Positions 9,010-17,816 are shown, numbered from the stretch's first letter. The stretch is 47,207 nt of DNA from Azoarcus sp. (GCA_013911595.1 JACESY010000004.1:1-47207), one strand, 5' to 3'. The notes: a model not told the origin generated them from the sequence alone. Numbers and translations are program-made.

Positions 9010-9579
9010 TTGAATCAACAAATGCAGTCCGACGATCACGCCGCAGCCACCTGGTCCCACGACGCGACCCTGCCCGTGGCTGTGATGATCGCGTCGCCGC
9101 CGCCCGAGCGCGCGTCGGACGCAATGCTCTGGCACGTCACCGGCGTGGTGGTTGGCGAGCACTTCGCTTCGCCCACACGCGAGTGCACCAAGGTGCGCTC
9201 CGGGCCGAACGGCGACATGTTTCTGTGGCGCGGTTTCTCGCTGCATCTGCGCCCGGCGCAGGCTGAGGACTACTCGCTGAATCTGGGCAGCGACCGCCCC
9301 GAGGTGTTCGTGATCGGGCGCTTCGCGGCCGATGGCGGTTTCGAGCCCTGGGAGGTCACGGTCAGCCTGGACCGAGCGCAGAATCTGGATGCGACCGACC
9401 TGCGCGGTGCCGAGGACGTGGTGCTGGCCGCACCCATGCCCGACGAGGTCGGCGTATGGCTCGAGGCCTTCGTCAACGAGCACTACGTTCCGCGCAAGCG
9501 TGGCAAGGGCCGAGGCAAGCGACGCAGCAAGGCGATCTATGACGCCGAAGTGGGTGACTGGGCTGGAGACGAGACATGA
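9010..9579 (+). CDS. DUF3305 family protein of the formate dehydrogenase operon
   Basis: The family occurs next to formate dehydrogenase genes in many proteobacteria and has no established function. The 189-residue product has the typical blocks WHVTGVVVGE, MFLWRGFSLHL, DYSLNLGSDRPEVFVIGR, the PMPDEVGVWLEAFVNEHY region and a basic tail (RKRGKGRGKRR). The track extends the ORF to 8779, but I choose TTG 9010, which has AGGAG 7 bases upstream; ATG 9022 is a possible alternative with poor spacing. The gene is the first of the operon and overlaps DUF3306 by ATGA, so translation is probably coupled. The basic tail could bind nucleic acid or an acidic partner. No signal peptide or membrane segment is visible, so a cytosolic role in assembly is likely. 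Confidence 0.75.
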   Translation: MNQQMQSDDHAAATWSHDATLPVAVMIASPPPERASDAMLWHVTGVVVGEHFASPTRECTKVRSGPNGDMFLWRGFSLHLRPAQAEDYSLNLGSDRPEVFVIGRFAADGGFEPWEVTVSLDRAQNLDATDLRGAEDVVLAAPMPDEVGVWLEAFVNEHYVPRKRGKGRGKRRSKAIYDAEVGDWAGDET

Positions 9580-10244
9580 TGGACGAGTCGCGCAACGACA
9601 TCGCGGAGCAGGACGGCGGCGTGCCGTTCCTGTCGCGCTGGTCGCGGCGCAAGCTCGGCCGGGAGGTCGAGGCGCCGCGCGAGTCCGAGGCCGTCCCGGC
9701 GCCGGTCGAGGCTGAGGCGACCGAAGCACGGGAAGACGACCCGATCGACGCGCGCACCGGCAAGCGCCGCTCGGAGTTGAGCGACGAGGACATGCCCGAT
9801 GTCGAGACGCTCTCCCCCGACGCCGACGTCTCGATGTTCTTCGGCGGCCAGGTGTCGCAGTCGCTGCGTATGCGGGCGCTCGCCAAGGTGTTCAGCAACC
9901 CCAAATACAACGTGTGGTGCGAGTGTGCGGAGTACGCTGAGGACTACAACGCCTTCCTGCCGATGGGCGACATCGTGCCGCATGATCTGAAACAGGCCAT
10001 CGTGCGCGAAGCCGACAAGCTCTACCGCCGCCTGACCGACAAGGGGCTGCGTTTGACCCCCGAGCAGGCCGAGGCGCACATCGCCGCCGAAATGCGTGGT
10101 GAGCGTGTGCCTGATCTGGAGTCGGCGCTCGCGGCCGCGCAGACCGACGAGACGCAACAAGGCGACACGGACCACGGGATGTCCGATGTGGCCGCCGACG
10201 AACCTGCGGGGCGCATGCCGCCCCCCGACAAAGAGGCCCTATGA
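9576..10244 (+). CDS. DUF3306 family protein of the formate dehydrogenase operon
   Basis: This 222-residue acidic protein pairs with DUF3305 in formate dehydrogenase clusters; its role is unknown. It shows the family signature FLSRWSRRKL near the N-terminus, the DMPDVETLSPDADVSMFF block, and LRMRALAKVFSNPKYNV followed by a DYN segment. The rest is low-complexity and charged (rich in E, A and D), probably disordered. No membrane segment or cofactor motif is visible. The start ATG overlaps the DUF3305 stop and its own stop overlaps the ATG of the polyferredoxin gene, so the three are tightly coupled. The acidic character complements the basic tail of DUF3305, which suggests but does not prove that the two interact. 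Confidence 0.78.
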   Translation: MMDESRNDIAEQDGGVPFLSRWSRRKLGREVEAPRESEAVPAPVEAEATEAREDDPIDARTGKRRSELSDEDMPDVETLSPDADVSMFFGGQVSQSLRMRALAKVFSNPKYNVWCECAEYAEDYNAFLPMGDIVPHDLKQAIVREADKLYRRLTDKGLRLTPEQAEAHIAAEMRGERVPDLESALAAAQTDETQQGDTDHGMSDVAADEPAGRMPPPDKEAL

Positions 10245-11974
10245 TCGATCTGAGCAGTCTCTACGAAGATCCCGTATTGCGCAGTGGCGAGGCGGCTTCC
10301 GCCCCGCGCATGGCGGCGCTCGAGGCGGCCTATTCGGTGGATGTCGACGCGACGTCCCTCGTCGCCTACGAGTCGACCGGCTACCTGCTGATCATCGGTG
10401 CCGAGCGCGATGCGCTCGAGTGCGCCGACCAGTTGCGCGAGCGCCTTCACTGCACGGTAGTGGCGACGACGGCTGCGAACGCGCTGTCTGACGAAGCCAG
10501 GCGTGCGCGCGACGACGCCGCCGCGCGCGTGCAGTTGCTGCGCGGCGAGCCGGGCGAGCTCTCCGGCCATCTGGGGCGCTTCACGATGGCGATGCGCCTG
10601 CCCGACGGCAAGGAAGTGTCACCGGCGGCACTTACGCGCCCCGACCGGCCGTGGTTCGATCTGGTGCTTGATCTGCGCCGCGAGCCGTCGATGCGTCATG
10701 AGGTGCCACCGTTCGGCTATTACGCGCCGGCGGGTGACTCCACGCGGCTGATCGAGATGCTCACCGAAATTCCGGAGATGACCGGCGAGTTCGAGAAGCC
10801 GCGTTTCTTCGCCTACAACGCCGACATCTGTGCCCATGGTGACTCCGGCCTGAGCGGCTGTACGCGCTGTCTGGACGCCTGTCCGACCGGTGCGATCAAG
10901 TCGCTGGGCGATCTGGTCGACGTCGACCCCTATCTGTGCCAGGGCGCCGGCACCTGTACCAGCGTGTGCCCGACCGGGGCGATGACCTATGCCTATCCGG
11001 GCCCGCGCGACCAGATCGCACGCATCAAGCGCATGCTCGCCACCTTCCGCGAGGCCGGTGGCGAGCAACCGGTACTGATCTTCCACGATGAGGAGTCCGG
11101 GCTGGAGCGGCTCAACTCGCTGGCCGACGGATTGCCGCCGAACGCCCTGCCGGTGCAACTGGCCGAGATTGGCGCGGCCGGCATCGATACCTGGCTGGCC
11201 GCCTTGGCCTACGGCGCGAGCCGTATCGTGCTGCTCGACACCGCCGCCGTGCCGCCGACCGTGCGTGCCGCGATGCGCGAGCAGATCGGCTACGCGCGCT
11301 CGCTGCTCGATGCCATGGGTCTGGACGGCTCGGCGCGCCTGGTGTGGCTGGGAAGTGATGACCATCCCGACGAGGTGCTGCCCTGTAGCCTGCCGCCGGC
11401 CGTAGGTCGCGCGGCAAGCTTCGATACCTTCAACGAGAAGCGCGGCACGCTGCGCCTGGCGCTCGATCACCTGTACGAGCACGCGCCGCAGCGTCCGCCG
11501 GTCACGCCACTGGCTGCAGGTGCGCCGTTCGGCGAGATCATCGTCGACCGCGACGCCTGTACCTTGTGCATGTCCTGTTCCCAGGTGTGCCCGACGCGCG
11601 CGATCACCGACGCCGTCGATACCCCGCGCCTGTCCTTCACCGAAGACCTGTGCGTGCAGTGCGGGTTGTGCGCCAAGGCCTGTCCGGAAGACGCGATCAC
11701 GCTCGAGGCGCGTTTCCTGTTCGACTGGGATGAGCGCCGCAAGCCTCGCGTTCTCAACGAGGAAGAACCCTTCTGCTGCATCCGCTGCGGCACGCCCTTC
11801 GCCACCCAGAGCGTCATCGGCCGCATGACCGAGAAGCTCTCCGGTCACCACATGTTCCAGTCGGACGAGGCCATTCGCCGCCTGCAGATGTGCGGCGACT
11901 GCCGAGTCACGGACATGTTTGCGAAGGATCTGGAAGGCGGCTCCAAGCCGCGCTGGCTCGGACCGAGGGATTGA
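10241..11974 (+). CDS. 4Fe-4S polyferredoxin of the formate dehydrogenase operon
   Basis: The 577-residue cytosolic protein (no signal) has two ferredoxin modules. Module one has C197-x9-C207-x2-C210-x3-C214 and a second motif with C233, C239 and C243 where the usual middle cysteine is Ala236. Module two has CTLCMSCSQVCP and CVQCGLCAKACP, both complete. Between them (about 250-430) lies a domain with the segment AALAYGASRIVLLD, reminiscent of MvhD-type subunits. A C-terminal CCIRCG and a later CGDC could form a further metal site. Such proteins accompany DUF3305/DUF3306 formate dehydrogenases. It may carry electrons or help load Fe-S clusters. It is not a subunit of the classical enzyme and its partner is unknown. 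Confidence 0.82.
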   Translation: MIDLSSLYEDPVLRSGEAASAPRMAALEAAYSVDVDATSLVAYESTGYLLIIGAERDALECADQLRERLHCTVVATTAANALSDEARRARDDAAARVQLLRGEPGELSGHLGRFTMAMRLPDGKEVSPAALTRPDRPWFDLVLDLRREPSMRHEVPPFGYYAPAGDSTRLIEMLTEIPEMTGEFEKPRFFAYNADICAHGDSGLSGCTRCLDACPTGAIKSLGDLVDVDPYLCQGAGTCTSVCPTGAMTYAYPGPRDQIARIKRMLATFREAGGEQPVLIFHDEESGLERLNSLADGLPPNALPVQLAEIGAAGIDTWLAALAYGASRIVLLDTAAVPPTVRAAMREQIGYARSLLDAMGLDGSARLVWLGSDDHPDEVLPCSLPPAVGRAASFDTFNEKRGTLRLALDHLYEHAPQRPPVTPLAAGAPFGEIIVDRDACTLCMSCSQVCPTRAITDAVDTPRLSFTEDLCVQCGLCAKACPEDAITLEARFLFDWDERRKPRVLNEEEPFCCIRCGTPFATQSVIGRMTEKLSGHHMFQSDEAIRRLQMCGDCRVTDMFAKDLEGGSKPRWLGPRD

Positions 11975-11978
11975 GACG

Positions 11979-12590
11979 ATGAGCGAACAGGCATTCGAAT
12001 CCGCCACCGAAACCGATCCGGTCGAAGCGCTGCGCGCCGGCACCTGGTCGCTGCTCGGGAGACTGTTGATGGGACCGCCGGACGCCGAGACGCTGGGTCG
12101 TCTCGTCGAGGTCGGCTCGGCCGGCCCGGCCGGCGACGCCATCGGCGAGGCCTGGCAGCGTCTCGGCGAAGCCGCGCGTACGGCACGTGACGATGCGTTG
12201 CAGCGCGAATATCAGGACGTGTTCATCGGCGTCGGCGGCGGCGAGATCACACCGTATTCGTCATGGTATCTGCGCGGCATGCTCGCCGATCGCCCGCTCA
12301 TCGAGCTGCGCGACGATCTGGCCGCGCTCGGCATCGAGATGGGCGAGGGCTGCAGCGAGACCGAGGATCACGCAGGCGCGATCTGCGAAACCATGGCCTT
12401 CGTGATCGTCGATGAAGACGTCGATCTCGACTGGCAGCGCGACCTGTTCCGTCGCCACGTCGATAGCTGGATGGGGCGACTTTTCGAGGACATCGGGAAA
12501 GCGCCCAGCGCGGATTTCTACCGCGCCGTGGCAGCGCTCGGCGACGCCTTCGTGGCGCTCGAGCGCAGGGTTTATGCAATGTCGGCGTGA
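11979..12590 (+). CDS. TorD/DmsD-family molybdoenzyme chaperone
   Basis: Chaperones of this helical family bind the twin-arginine leader of a molybdoenzyme and hold export back until the cofactor is inserted. The 203-residue product contains the family motif EYQDVFIGVGGGEITPYSSWY (trimmed core FIGVGGGEITPY) and a later AICETMAFVI helix. The track start at 11919 overlaps the previous gene; ATG 11979, four bases after the polyferredoxin stop and preceded by GAGGGA, is preferred. Its client is almost certainly the formate dehydrogenase alpha subunit encoded downstream, and perhaps the small TAT protein as well. Confidence 0.88.
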   Translation: MSEQAFESATETDPVEALRAGTWSLLGRLLMGPPDAETLGRLVEVGSAGPAGDAIGEAWQRLGEAARTARDDALQREYQDVFIGVGGGEITPYSSWYLRGMLADRPLIELRDDLAALGIEMGEGCSETEDHAGAICETMAFVIVDEDVDLDWQRDLFRRHVDSWMGRLFEDIGKAPSADFYRAVAALGDAFVALERRVYAMSA

Positions 12591-12656
12591 GCCGACACAA
12601 CAGACAGCGGCGAACCGCTTCGCCACTGGGTCAATGACGACGAGAAGGAGTCGGAG

Positions 12657-12866
12657 ATGATGAAGAGAGACGATGCAGGGCTGGAGTCCCGGCGCAAGTT
12701 CATGAAATCGATGGCCTTGACCGGGGGAGGCGTAGCCGTGGCCGCGACCATCGGCCAGGCATCGGCTGACGAGCCGCAGATCGACGACGGCGCGACGGTC
12801 GATCGCCCGACCGGCTACCACGAGACCCAGCACATCCGGGACTACTACGCCAAGGCGCAGTTCTAG
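12657..12866 (+). CDS. Formate dehydrogenase region TAT-target small protein
   Basis: This 69-residue protein belongs to the short family found upstream of formate dehydrogenase alpha genes. It has a twin-arginine leader (ESRRKFMKSMALTGGG, cleavage near ASA) and a conserved C-terminal block GYHETQHIRDYYAKAQF. After cleavage only about 35 residues remain, so it is probably a small periplasmic accessory subunit or an export partner. AAGGAG lies 6 bases before ATG 12657; the next codon is also ATG. No biochemical function is known to me. Confidence 0.85.
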   Translation: MMKRDDAGLESRRKFMKSMALTGGGVAVAATIGQASADEPQIDDGATVDRPTGYHETQHIRDYYAKAQF

Positions 12867-12914
12867 CGTGACCGAGACCGCCCCTGAGCGCGGTCATCTG
12901 TGAGGAGACGAGTC

Positions 12915-15794
12915 ATGAAATTGGTCAAGAAAAACGCTGCGGCGCCCAAGCCGATCATGGCGGGCCTGCTTGGCAAGACGGTCAGCCGTCGTGCCTTCCT
13001 GCGCGGCTCGGGGTTGGCTGTCGGGGGTGCTGCCGTCGCGGGCATGATGCCCGGGACGATGGTCAAGAAGGCGCGCGCAGCGCGCTCCATCGATCCGAAA
13101 GCGGAAATCAAGCAGATCAAGACGGTCTGCGGCCACTGTTCGGTGGGCTGTTCGACCATCGCCGAGGTCCAAAACGGTGTCTGGATCGGCCAGGAGCCCG
13201 CCTTCGACAGCCCGCTCAACCTCGGCGCACATTGCGCCAAGGGTGCGGCACTGCGCAACCATGGCCACAGCAAGCGCCGGGTCAAGTACCCGATGAAGAT
13301 GGTCGGCGGCAAGTGGGAGCGCATCAGCTGGGAACAGGCGATCGAGGAGATCGGCGACAAGCTGCTCGCGATCCGCGAGGAGTCCGGACCGGATGCGCTG
13401 TGGTTCGCGGGCTCTTCCAAGGCCAGCAACGAGGGTTCCTACCTGCAACGCAAGTTCGCGGCCTTCTGGGGTTCGAACAACTGTGACCACCAGGCGCGTA
13501 TCTGCCACTCCACCACGGTCGCGGGTGTTGCCAACACCTGGGGCTACGGCGCGATGACGAACTCGTACAACGACATGCTCAACGCCAAGAGCATCATCAT
13601 GTGCGGTTCCAACGCGGCCGAGGCCCACCCGGTGGCGATGCAGATGATCCTGCGCGCCAAGGAGCAGGGGACCAAGTTGATCGTCATGGACCCGCGCTTC
13701 ACGCGAACCGCGGCCCACTCCGACCTCTACGTGCGCTTCCGTTCCGGTACCGACGTTCCGCTGATCTGGGGCATCCTGTGGCATGTCTTCGAGAATCAGT
13801 GGGAAGACAAGGAGTACATCCAGCAGCGCGTCTACGGCATGGACAAGGTGCGTGAGGAAGTCGCCAAGTGGACCCCGCAGGAAGTCGAACGCGTGACCGG
13901 TGTCGGTGGCGATGCGCTGCTCGAAGTCGCCACGATGCTCGCCGAGAACCGGCCGGGCACCTTCGTGTGGTGCATGGGCGGCACGCAGCACACCATCGGT
14001 TCCAACTACGTGCGTGCCTATAACTGCCTGCAGCTCGCGCTGGGCAACATCGGCAAGGAAGGCGGCGGCGCCAACATCTTCCGCGGCCACGACAACGTCC
14101 AGGGTGCGACCGACGTCGGCCCCAACCCGGACAACCTGCCCGGCTACTACCCGATCAACGACGTGGGTTGGGGCCATTGGTCGCGTGTGTGGGGCGTCGA
14201 TCTGGACTGGCTCAAGGCGCGCTTCGACGACGCCGAGTACGACGACGGCAAGGGCGGCACGATGAAGCCGATGAATACCGGCGGCATCACGGTGTCGCGC
14301 TGGATCGACGGCGTGCTCGAGGACAAGGCCAACATCTCGCAGCGCGACAACATCCGCGCCGCAATGTTCTGGGGCCATGCGCCGAACTCGCAGACCCGTG
14401 GTCCCGAGATGAAACGCGCCTTCGAGAAGCTCGACCTGCTGGTAGTCATCGACCCGTATCCGACCGTCTCGGCCGTGCTGCATGACCGCAAGGAGAATAC
14501 CTATCTGTTGCCCGCGGCCACGCAGTTCGAACAGGCCGGTTCGGTCACCGCGTCGAACCGCTCGCTGCAGTGGCGTGACAAGGTCATCGAGCCGCTCTAC
14601 GAGCACAAGCCCGATTCCGAAATCGCCTATCGGCTGGCGGCGAAGCTCGGTTTTGCCGACGAGATGTTCAAGAACTACGAGATCGTCAACAACATGCCGA
14701 CTCCCGAGTCCGTGTTGCGCGAGATCAACCGTGGGACCTGGACGATCGGCTACACCGGGCAGAGCCCGGAGCGTCTGAAGGAGCACATGAAGAACCAGCG
14801 CCACTTTGACGTTGCGACGCTCAAGGCGCAGGGCGGGCCGCTCGACAACGAGACCTACGGTCTGCCGTGGCCCTGCTATGGCACGGCCGAGCTCAAGCAC
14901 CCGGGCACGCACGTGCTGTACGACCCGAGCAAGCACATCATGGAGGGCGGCGGCAACTTCCGTAACGCCTTCGGGACCGAGTACCAGGGCGAGAACCTGC
15001 TTGCCGAGGGCTCCTGGTCCAAGGGTGCGGAAATCCAGGGCGGCTATCCGCAATTCACCGCGGACATTCTCAAGCAGCTTGGCTGGTGGGATGAACTGAC
15101 GCCCGAGGAGAAGGCCGAGGCCGATGGCAGAAGCTGGACCACCGACCTGTCCGGCGGTATCCAGCGCGTGGTCATGGCGCACGGCTGCCACCCGTTCGGC
15201 AACGCCAAGGCGCGTGCCCACGTGTGGAACTTCCCGGACCCGATCCCGGTGCACCGCGAACCGTTGTACACGCCGCGCTACGACCTCGTGTCGGAGTTCC
15301 CGACCTACGACGACCGCAAGGTGTTCTACCGCCTGCCCACACGCTGGAAGTCTGTCCAGGCCAAGGACTACTCCGGGGAGTTCCCGCTCATCCACACCTC
15401 CGGCCGTCTGGTCGAATACGAGGGTGGTGGCGAGGAGACGCGTTCCAACCCGTGGCTCGCCGAGCTTCAGCAGAACATGTTCGTCGAGATCAATCCGGCC
15501 GATGCCAACGACGCCAACATCAAGGATGGGCAGACAGTCTGGCTGGAAGGCCCGGAAGGTGGCCGTATCCAGATCAAGGCAATGGTTACGACCCGCGTCG
15601 GGCGCGGCACGGTGTTCACGCCGTTCCACTTCGGCGGCCACTTCCAGGGGCAGGACCTGCTCGACAAGTACCCCGAGGGTTCCGCGCCCTATACCCGTGG
15701 CGAATCGACCAATACGGCGACGACCTACGGTTACGACGCGGTCACGATGATGCAGGAAACCAAGACCACGCTTTGCCGTGTGGTGCCCGCATAA
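12915..15794 (+). CDS. Formate dehydrogenase alpha (catalytic) subunit, Cys form, TAT-exported
   Basis: The 959-residue Mo (or W)-bis-MGD enzyme oxidises formate to CO2. Residues 24-43 form a TAT leader (SRRAFLRGSG plus a hydrophobic stretch), so catalysis is periplasmic. A [4Fe-4S] motif follows: C72, C75, C79, C107 (CGHCSVGC to HCAKG). The metal ligand is Cys197 in RICHS, followed by His198; these align with Sec196-His197 of E. coli FdnG, so this is the cysteine version and is read without TGA recoding. ATG 12915 is preceded by GAGGAG, and the track start at 12900 lacks a site. The C-terminal part holds the MGD-binding beta-barrel. It is encoded with beta and gamma subunits, a TorD chaperone and maturation genes. 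Confidence 0.95.
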   Translation: MKLVKKNAAAPKPIMAGLLGKTVSRRAFLRGSGLAVGGAAVAGMMPGTMVKKARAARSIDPKAEIKQIKTVCGHCSVGCSTIAEVQNGVWIGQEPAFDSPLNLGAHCAKGAALRNHGHSKRRVKYPMKMVGGKWERISWEQAIEEIGDKLLAIREESGPDALWFAGSSKASNEGSYLQRKFAAFWGSNNCDHQARICHSTTVAGVANTWGYGAMTNSYNDMLNAKSIIMCGSNAAEAHPVAMQMILRAKEQGTKLIVMDPRFTRTAAHSDLYVRFRSGTDVPLIWGILWHVFENQWEDKEYIQQRVYGMDKVREEVAKWTPQEVERVTGVGGDALLEVATMLAENRPGTFVWCMGGTQHTIGSNYVRAYNCLQLALGNIGKEGGGANIFRGHDNVQGATDVGPNPDNLPGYYPINDVGWGHWSRVWGVDLDWLKARFDDAEYDDGKGGTMKPMNTGGITVSRWIDGVLEDKANISQRDNIRAAMFWGHAPNSQTRGPEMKRAFEKLDLLVVIDPYPTVSAVLHDRKENTYLLPAATQFEQAGSVTASNRSLQWRDKVIEPLYEHKPDSEIAYRLAAKLGFADEMFKNYEIVNNMPTPESVLREINRGTWTIGYTGQSPERLKEHMKNQRHFDVATLKAQGGPLDNETYGLPWPCYGTAELKHPGTHVLYDPSKHIMEGGGNFRNAFGTEYQGENLLAEGSWSKGAEIQGGYPQFTADILKQLGWWDELTPEEKAEADGRSWTTDLSGGIQRVVMAHGCHPFGNAKARAHVWNFPDPIPVHREPLYTPRYDLVSEFPTYDDRKVFYRLPTRWKSVQAKDYSGEFPLIHTSGRLVEYEGGGEETRSNPWLAELQQNMFVEINPADANDANIKDGQTVWLEGPEGGRIQIKAMVTTRVGRGTVFTPFHFGGHFQGQDLLDKYPEGSAPYTRGESTNTATTYGYDAVTMMQETKTTLCRVVPA

Positions 15795-15818
15795 AGCTGG
15801 ATAGAGAGGAGAGCCAAG

Positions 15819-16409
15819 ATGGCCAGAATGAAATTTCTCTGTGACGCGGAGCGCTGCATCGAATGCCAGGCCTGTGTCACTGCGTGCAAGAACGAGCACG
15901 AGGTTCCCTGGGGGGTGAACCGTCGTCGCGTCATCGTGATGGACGACGGCCAGCCCGGCGAGAAGTCGGTCTCGGTGGCGTGCATGCACTGTACGGACGC
16001 GCCGTGCGCGGCGGTCTGTCCGGTGGACTGCTTCTACACCACCGACGACGGCATCGTGCTGCACGACAAGGACCTGTGCATCGGTTGTGGTTACTGCTTC
16101 TACGCGTGCCCGTTCGGCGCGCCGCAGTATCCGAAGCAGACCGCCTTCGGCGTGCGCGGCAAGATGGACAAGTGCACCTTCTGTGCCGGTGGCCCGGAAG
16201 ACACCAACTCCGAAGCCGAGCTCACGAAGTACGGCACCAACCGCATCGCCGAAGGCAAGCTGCCGCTGTGCGCCGAGATGTGTTCGACCAAGGCGCTGCT
16301 CGCCGGTGACGGCGACGTCGTCGCCGACATCTATCGGCAGCGCGTCATGCGTCGTGGCGGTCGGCCCCAGACCTGGGGCTGGCAGGCGGCCTACGGTACG
16401 GGCGCCTGA
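15819..16409 (+). CDS. Formate dehydrogenase beta subunit (four [4Fe-4S] clusters)
   Basis: The 196-residue electron-transfer subunit passes electrons from the catalytic subunit to the cytochrome b subunit. Sixteen cysteines fall in four motifs: CIECQACVTAC, CMHCTDAPCAAVC, CIGCGYCFYAC and the split pair CTFC with CAEMC. It lacks its own signal, as expected when it is exported with alpha, and lacks the C-terminal membrane helix of E. coli FdnH, as in the short FDH3-type beta subunits. AGAGGAG precedes the ATG. It follows the alpha gene by 24 bases. Confidence 0.93.
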   Translation: MARMKFLCDAERCIECQACVTACKNEHEVPWGVNRRRVIVMDDGQPGEKSVSVACMHCTDAPCAAVCPVDCFYTTDDGIVLHDKDLCIGCGYCFYACPFGAPQYPKQTAFGVRGKMDKCTFCAGGPEDTNSEAELTKYGTNRIAEGKLPLCAEMCSTKALLAGDGDVVADIYRQRVMRRGGRPQTWGWQAAYGTGA

Positions 16410-16475
16410 AGCCGACAACCTGCGGGGCCTGCCGGTCCCGCAGGCATCGATGCGAACAAGAACAGGAGTGAGACG

Positions 16476-16670
16476 ATGCCGTACAAAGCGATGCTTGTCG
16501 CGCTGGCCTTCGCCAGCGTGTCCCTGCTGAGTGCCTGTGATTCCGACATGACCGTATATGAACCGGGTGTCTATAAGGGCAAGCACGACGAAACGGCCAC
16601 CCGGGAAGCCGCGCAGCAACGGGCAGAACCGCTGCGCGAACGTGCCCTGTCCGGCATGACCGACCGTTAG
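16476..16670 (+). CDS. Small lipoprotein between FDH beta and gamma genes
   Basis: The 64-residue product has a classic lipoprotein signal: a short positive N-terminus, a hydrophobic core (MLVALAFASVSLL) and lipobox LSAC. The residue after the cysteine is Asp, the signal that keeps lipoproteins in the inner membrane in enterobacteria. The mature part is about 43 residues, highly charged, with a VYEPGVYKGKHD block near its start. AGGAGTGAG precedes the ATG. It is inserted between genes for two subunits of one enzyme, which suggests a structural or assembly role at the periplasmic face of the complex. I do not recognise a named family. Confidence 0.75.
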   Translation: MPYKAMLVALAFASVSLLSACDSDMTVYEPGVYKGKHDETATREAAQQRAEPLRERALSGMTDR

Positions 16671-16681
16671 GAGTACACGTC

Positions 16682-17758
16682 ATGAGCGAAGCAAAATCCG
16701 CAAACCCGCAGCGGCGCTGGCGCGCGACGCTGTGGAGCATACTGGCGATCCTGGCGCTGTCCGTGGTTTTGCCGTCCATCGGCTACGTCATGGCGCAGTC
16801 GGGCGATGGCACTGCCTTCGGCGATCGCGACGCCAACCCGCGTGCCGAAATGTGGCGAGACGCGCGCGAGGGCGAAGGCGGCTTCACGGCCCAGAGCGGC
16901 CCGTATGTGACCAATACCATGATCTCCAACGTCGGCGAGAACTGGCGACAATTCCGCACCGGCCCGCTGATGGACTATGGCGGCTACTTTCTTGCCGCAG
17001 TGGTGATCCTGATCGCGCTGTTCTTCCTGATTTTCGGCCGATCCAAGATCGAGCACGGGCGATCGGGGATGACCATTCCCCGATGGAAGGCCTACGAGCG
17101 GGTACTGCACTGGTTCGTGGCGATTTCCTTCATCATCCTCGCGATCACCGGTCTGAGCCTGCTGTTCGGTCGCGAGGTACTGATCCCGTTGTTCGGCGGT
17201 GAGGGTTTCGCCGGGTTTGCACAACTTTCGATGACCGTGCACAACTATCTCGGGCCCGCATTCTCGGTCGGCGTGCTGTTGATGATCCTGCTGTGGGCGC
17301 GTCACAACATCCCGAACCGCACCGACATCGAGTGGTTCAAGGCCGGCGGCGGCATGGTCGGCAAGAAGCACCCGTCGGCCGGTAAGGCTAACGGTGGCGA
17401 GAAAGTGTGGTTCTGGGGTGGCGTGTTCCTGCTCGGCATCCTGGTGAGCGCCAGCGGCGTGATCCTCGATTTCCCGATCTGGGGTCAGACCCGCGGGGAT
17501 ATGGCGCTCGCACAGGGTGTGCACGCGATCGCCGCAATCCTGTGGATCGGCTTCTTCCTCGGCCACGCCTACATCGGTACGCTGGGCACGGAAGGTGCAC
17601 TCGAAGGCATGACGCGTGGGCGGGTCGACGTCAACTGGGCCAAGCAGCACCACGACCTGTGGTACGAGGACGAGATCGCCCGGGGCGTCAAGCCCGAGCC
17701 CGAGCCCGAGCAGTCTTCGTCCTCAGGTGGCGCCGGCGTGGGCCAGCCGAGTCACTGA
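16682..17758 (+). CDS. Formate dehydrogenase gamma subunit (cytochrome b556)
   Basis: The 358-residue membrane subunit carries two b haems and reduces quinone. An N-terminal hydrophobic segment (about 14-36, possibly an uncleaved or cleaved signal) precedes a periplasmic stretch of about 60 residues, an extra helix (about 100-120), then four helices with likely haem histidines in LHWFVA, HNYLGP, HAIAA and GHAYIG. The final part is a proline/glutamate-rich cytoplasmic tail. It is longer than FdnI because of the N-terminal extension, a form common among FDH gamma subunits of this type. It ends the enzyme genes and is followed by a weak terminator-like hairpin. Confidence 0.93.
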   Translation: MSEAKSANPQRRWRATLWSILAILALSVVLPSIGYVMAQSGDGTAFGDRDANPRAEMWRDAREGEGGFTAQSGPYVTNTMISNVGENWRQFRTGPLMDYGGYFLAAVVILIALFFLIFGRSKIEHGRSGMTIPRWKAYERVLHWFVAISFIILAITGLSLLFGREVLIPLFGGEGFAGFAQLSMTVHNYLGPAFSVGVLLMILLWARHNIPNRTDIEWFKAGGGMVGKKHPSAGKANGGEKVWFWGGVFLLGILVSASGVILDFPIWGQTRGDMALAQGVHAIAAILWIGFFLGHAYIGTLGTEGALEGMTRGRVDVNWAKQHHDLWYEDEIARGVKPEPEPEQSSSSGGAGVGQPSH

Positions 17759-17783
17759 CGGGCCGTTCGAAGCAACGACTGAA

Positions 17784-17816
17784 CGGGCGGCGCGGGGAAA
17801 CCGGCCGCCCGTCTTT
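17784..17816 (+). terminator. Terminator-like hairpin after the FDH gamma gene
   Basis: Arms CGGGCGGC and GCCGCCCG pair perfectly, and an inner CGG/CCG extends the stem with one bulge. The tail TCTTT is a poor U tract. The hairpin lies 12 bases before the next ATG, so it may attenuate rather than stop transcription into the DUF6505-like gene. Confidence 0.45.

Noticed and set aside
12915-15794. Possible selenocysteine in FDH alpha
   Set aside because: The codon at the metal-ligand position is TGC (Cys197), not TGA, and the frame is open throughout.
12894-16619. A 1241-residue minus-strand open frame across the FDH alpha and beta genes
   Set aside because: Same cause as above. It has no ribosome site or recognisable domain and lies opposite an enzyme with clear motifs.
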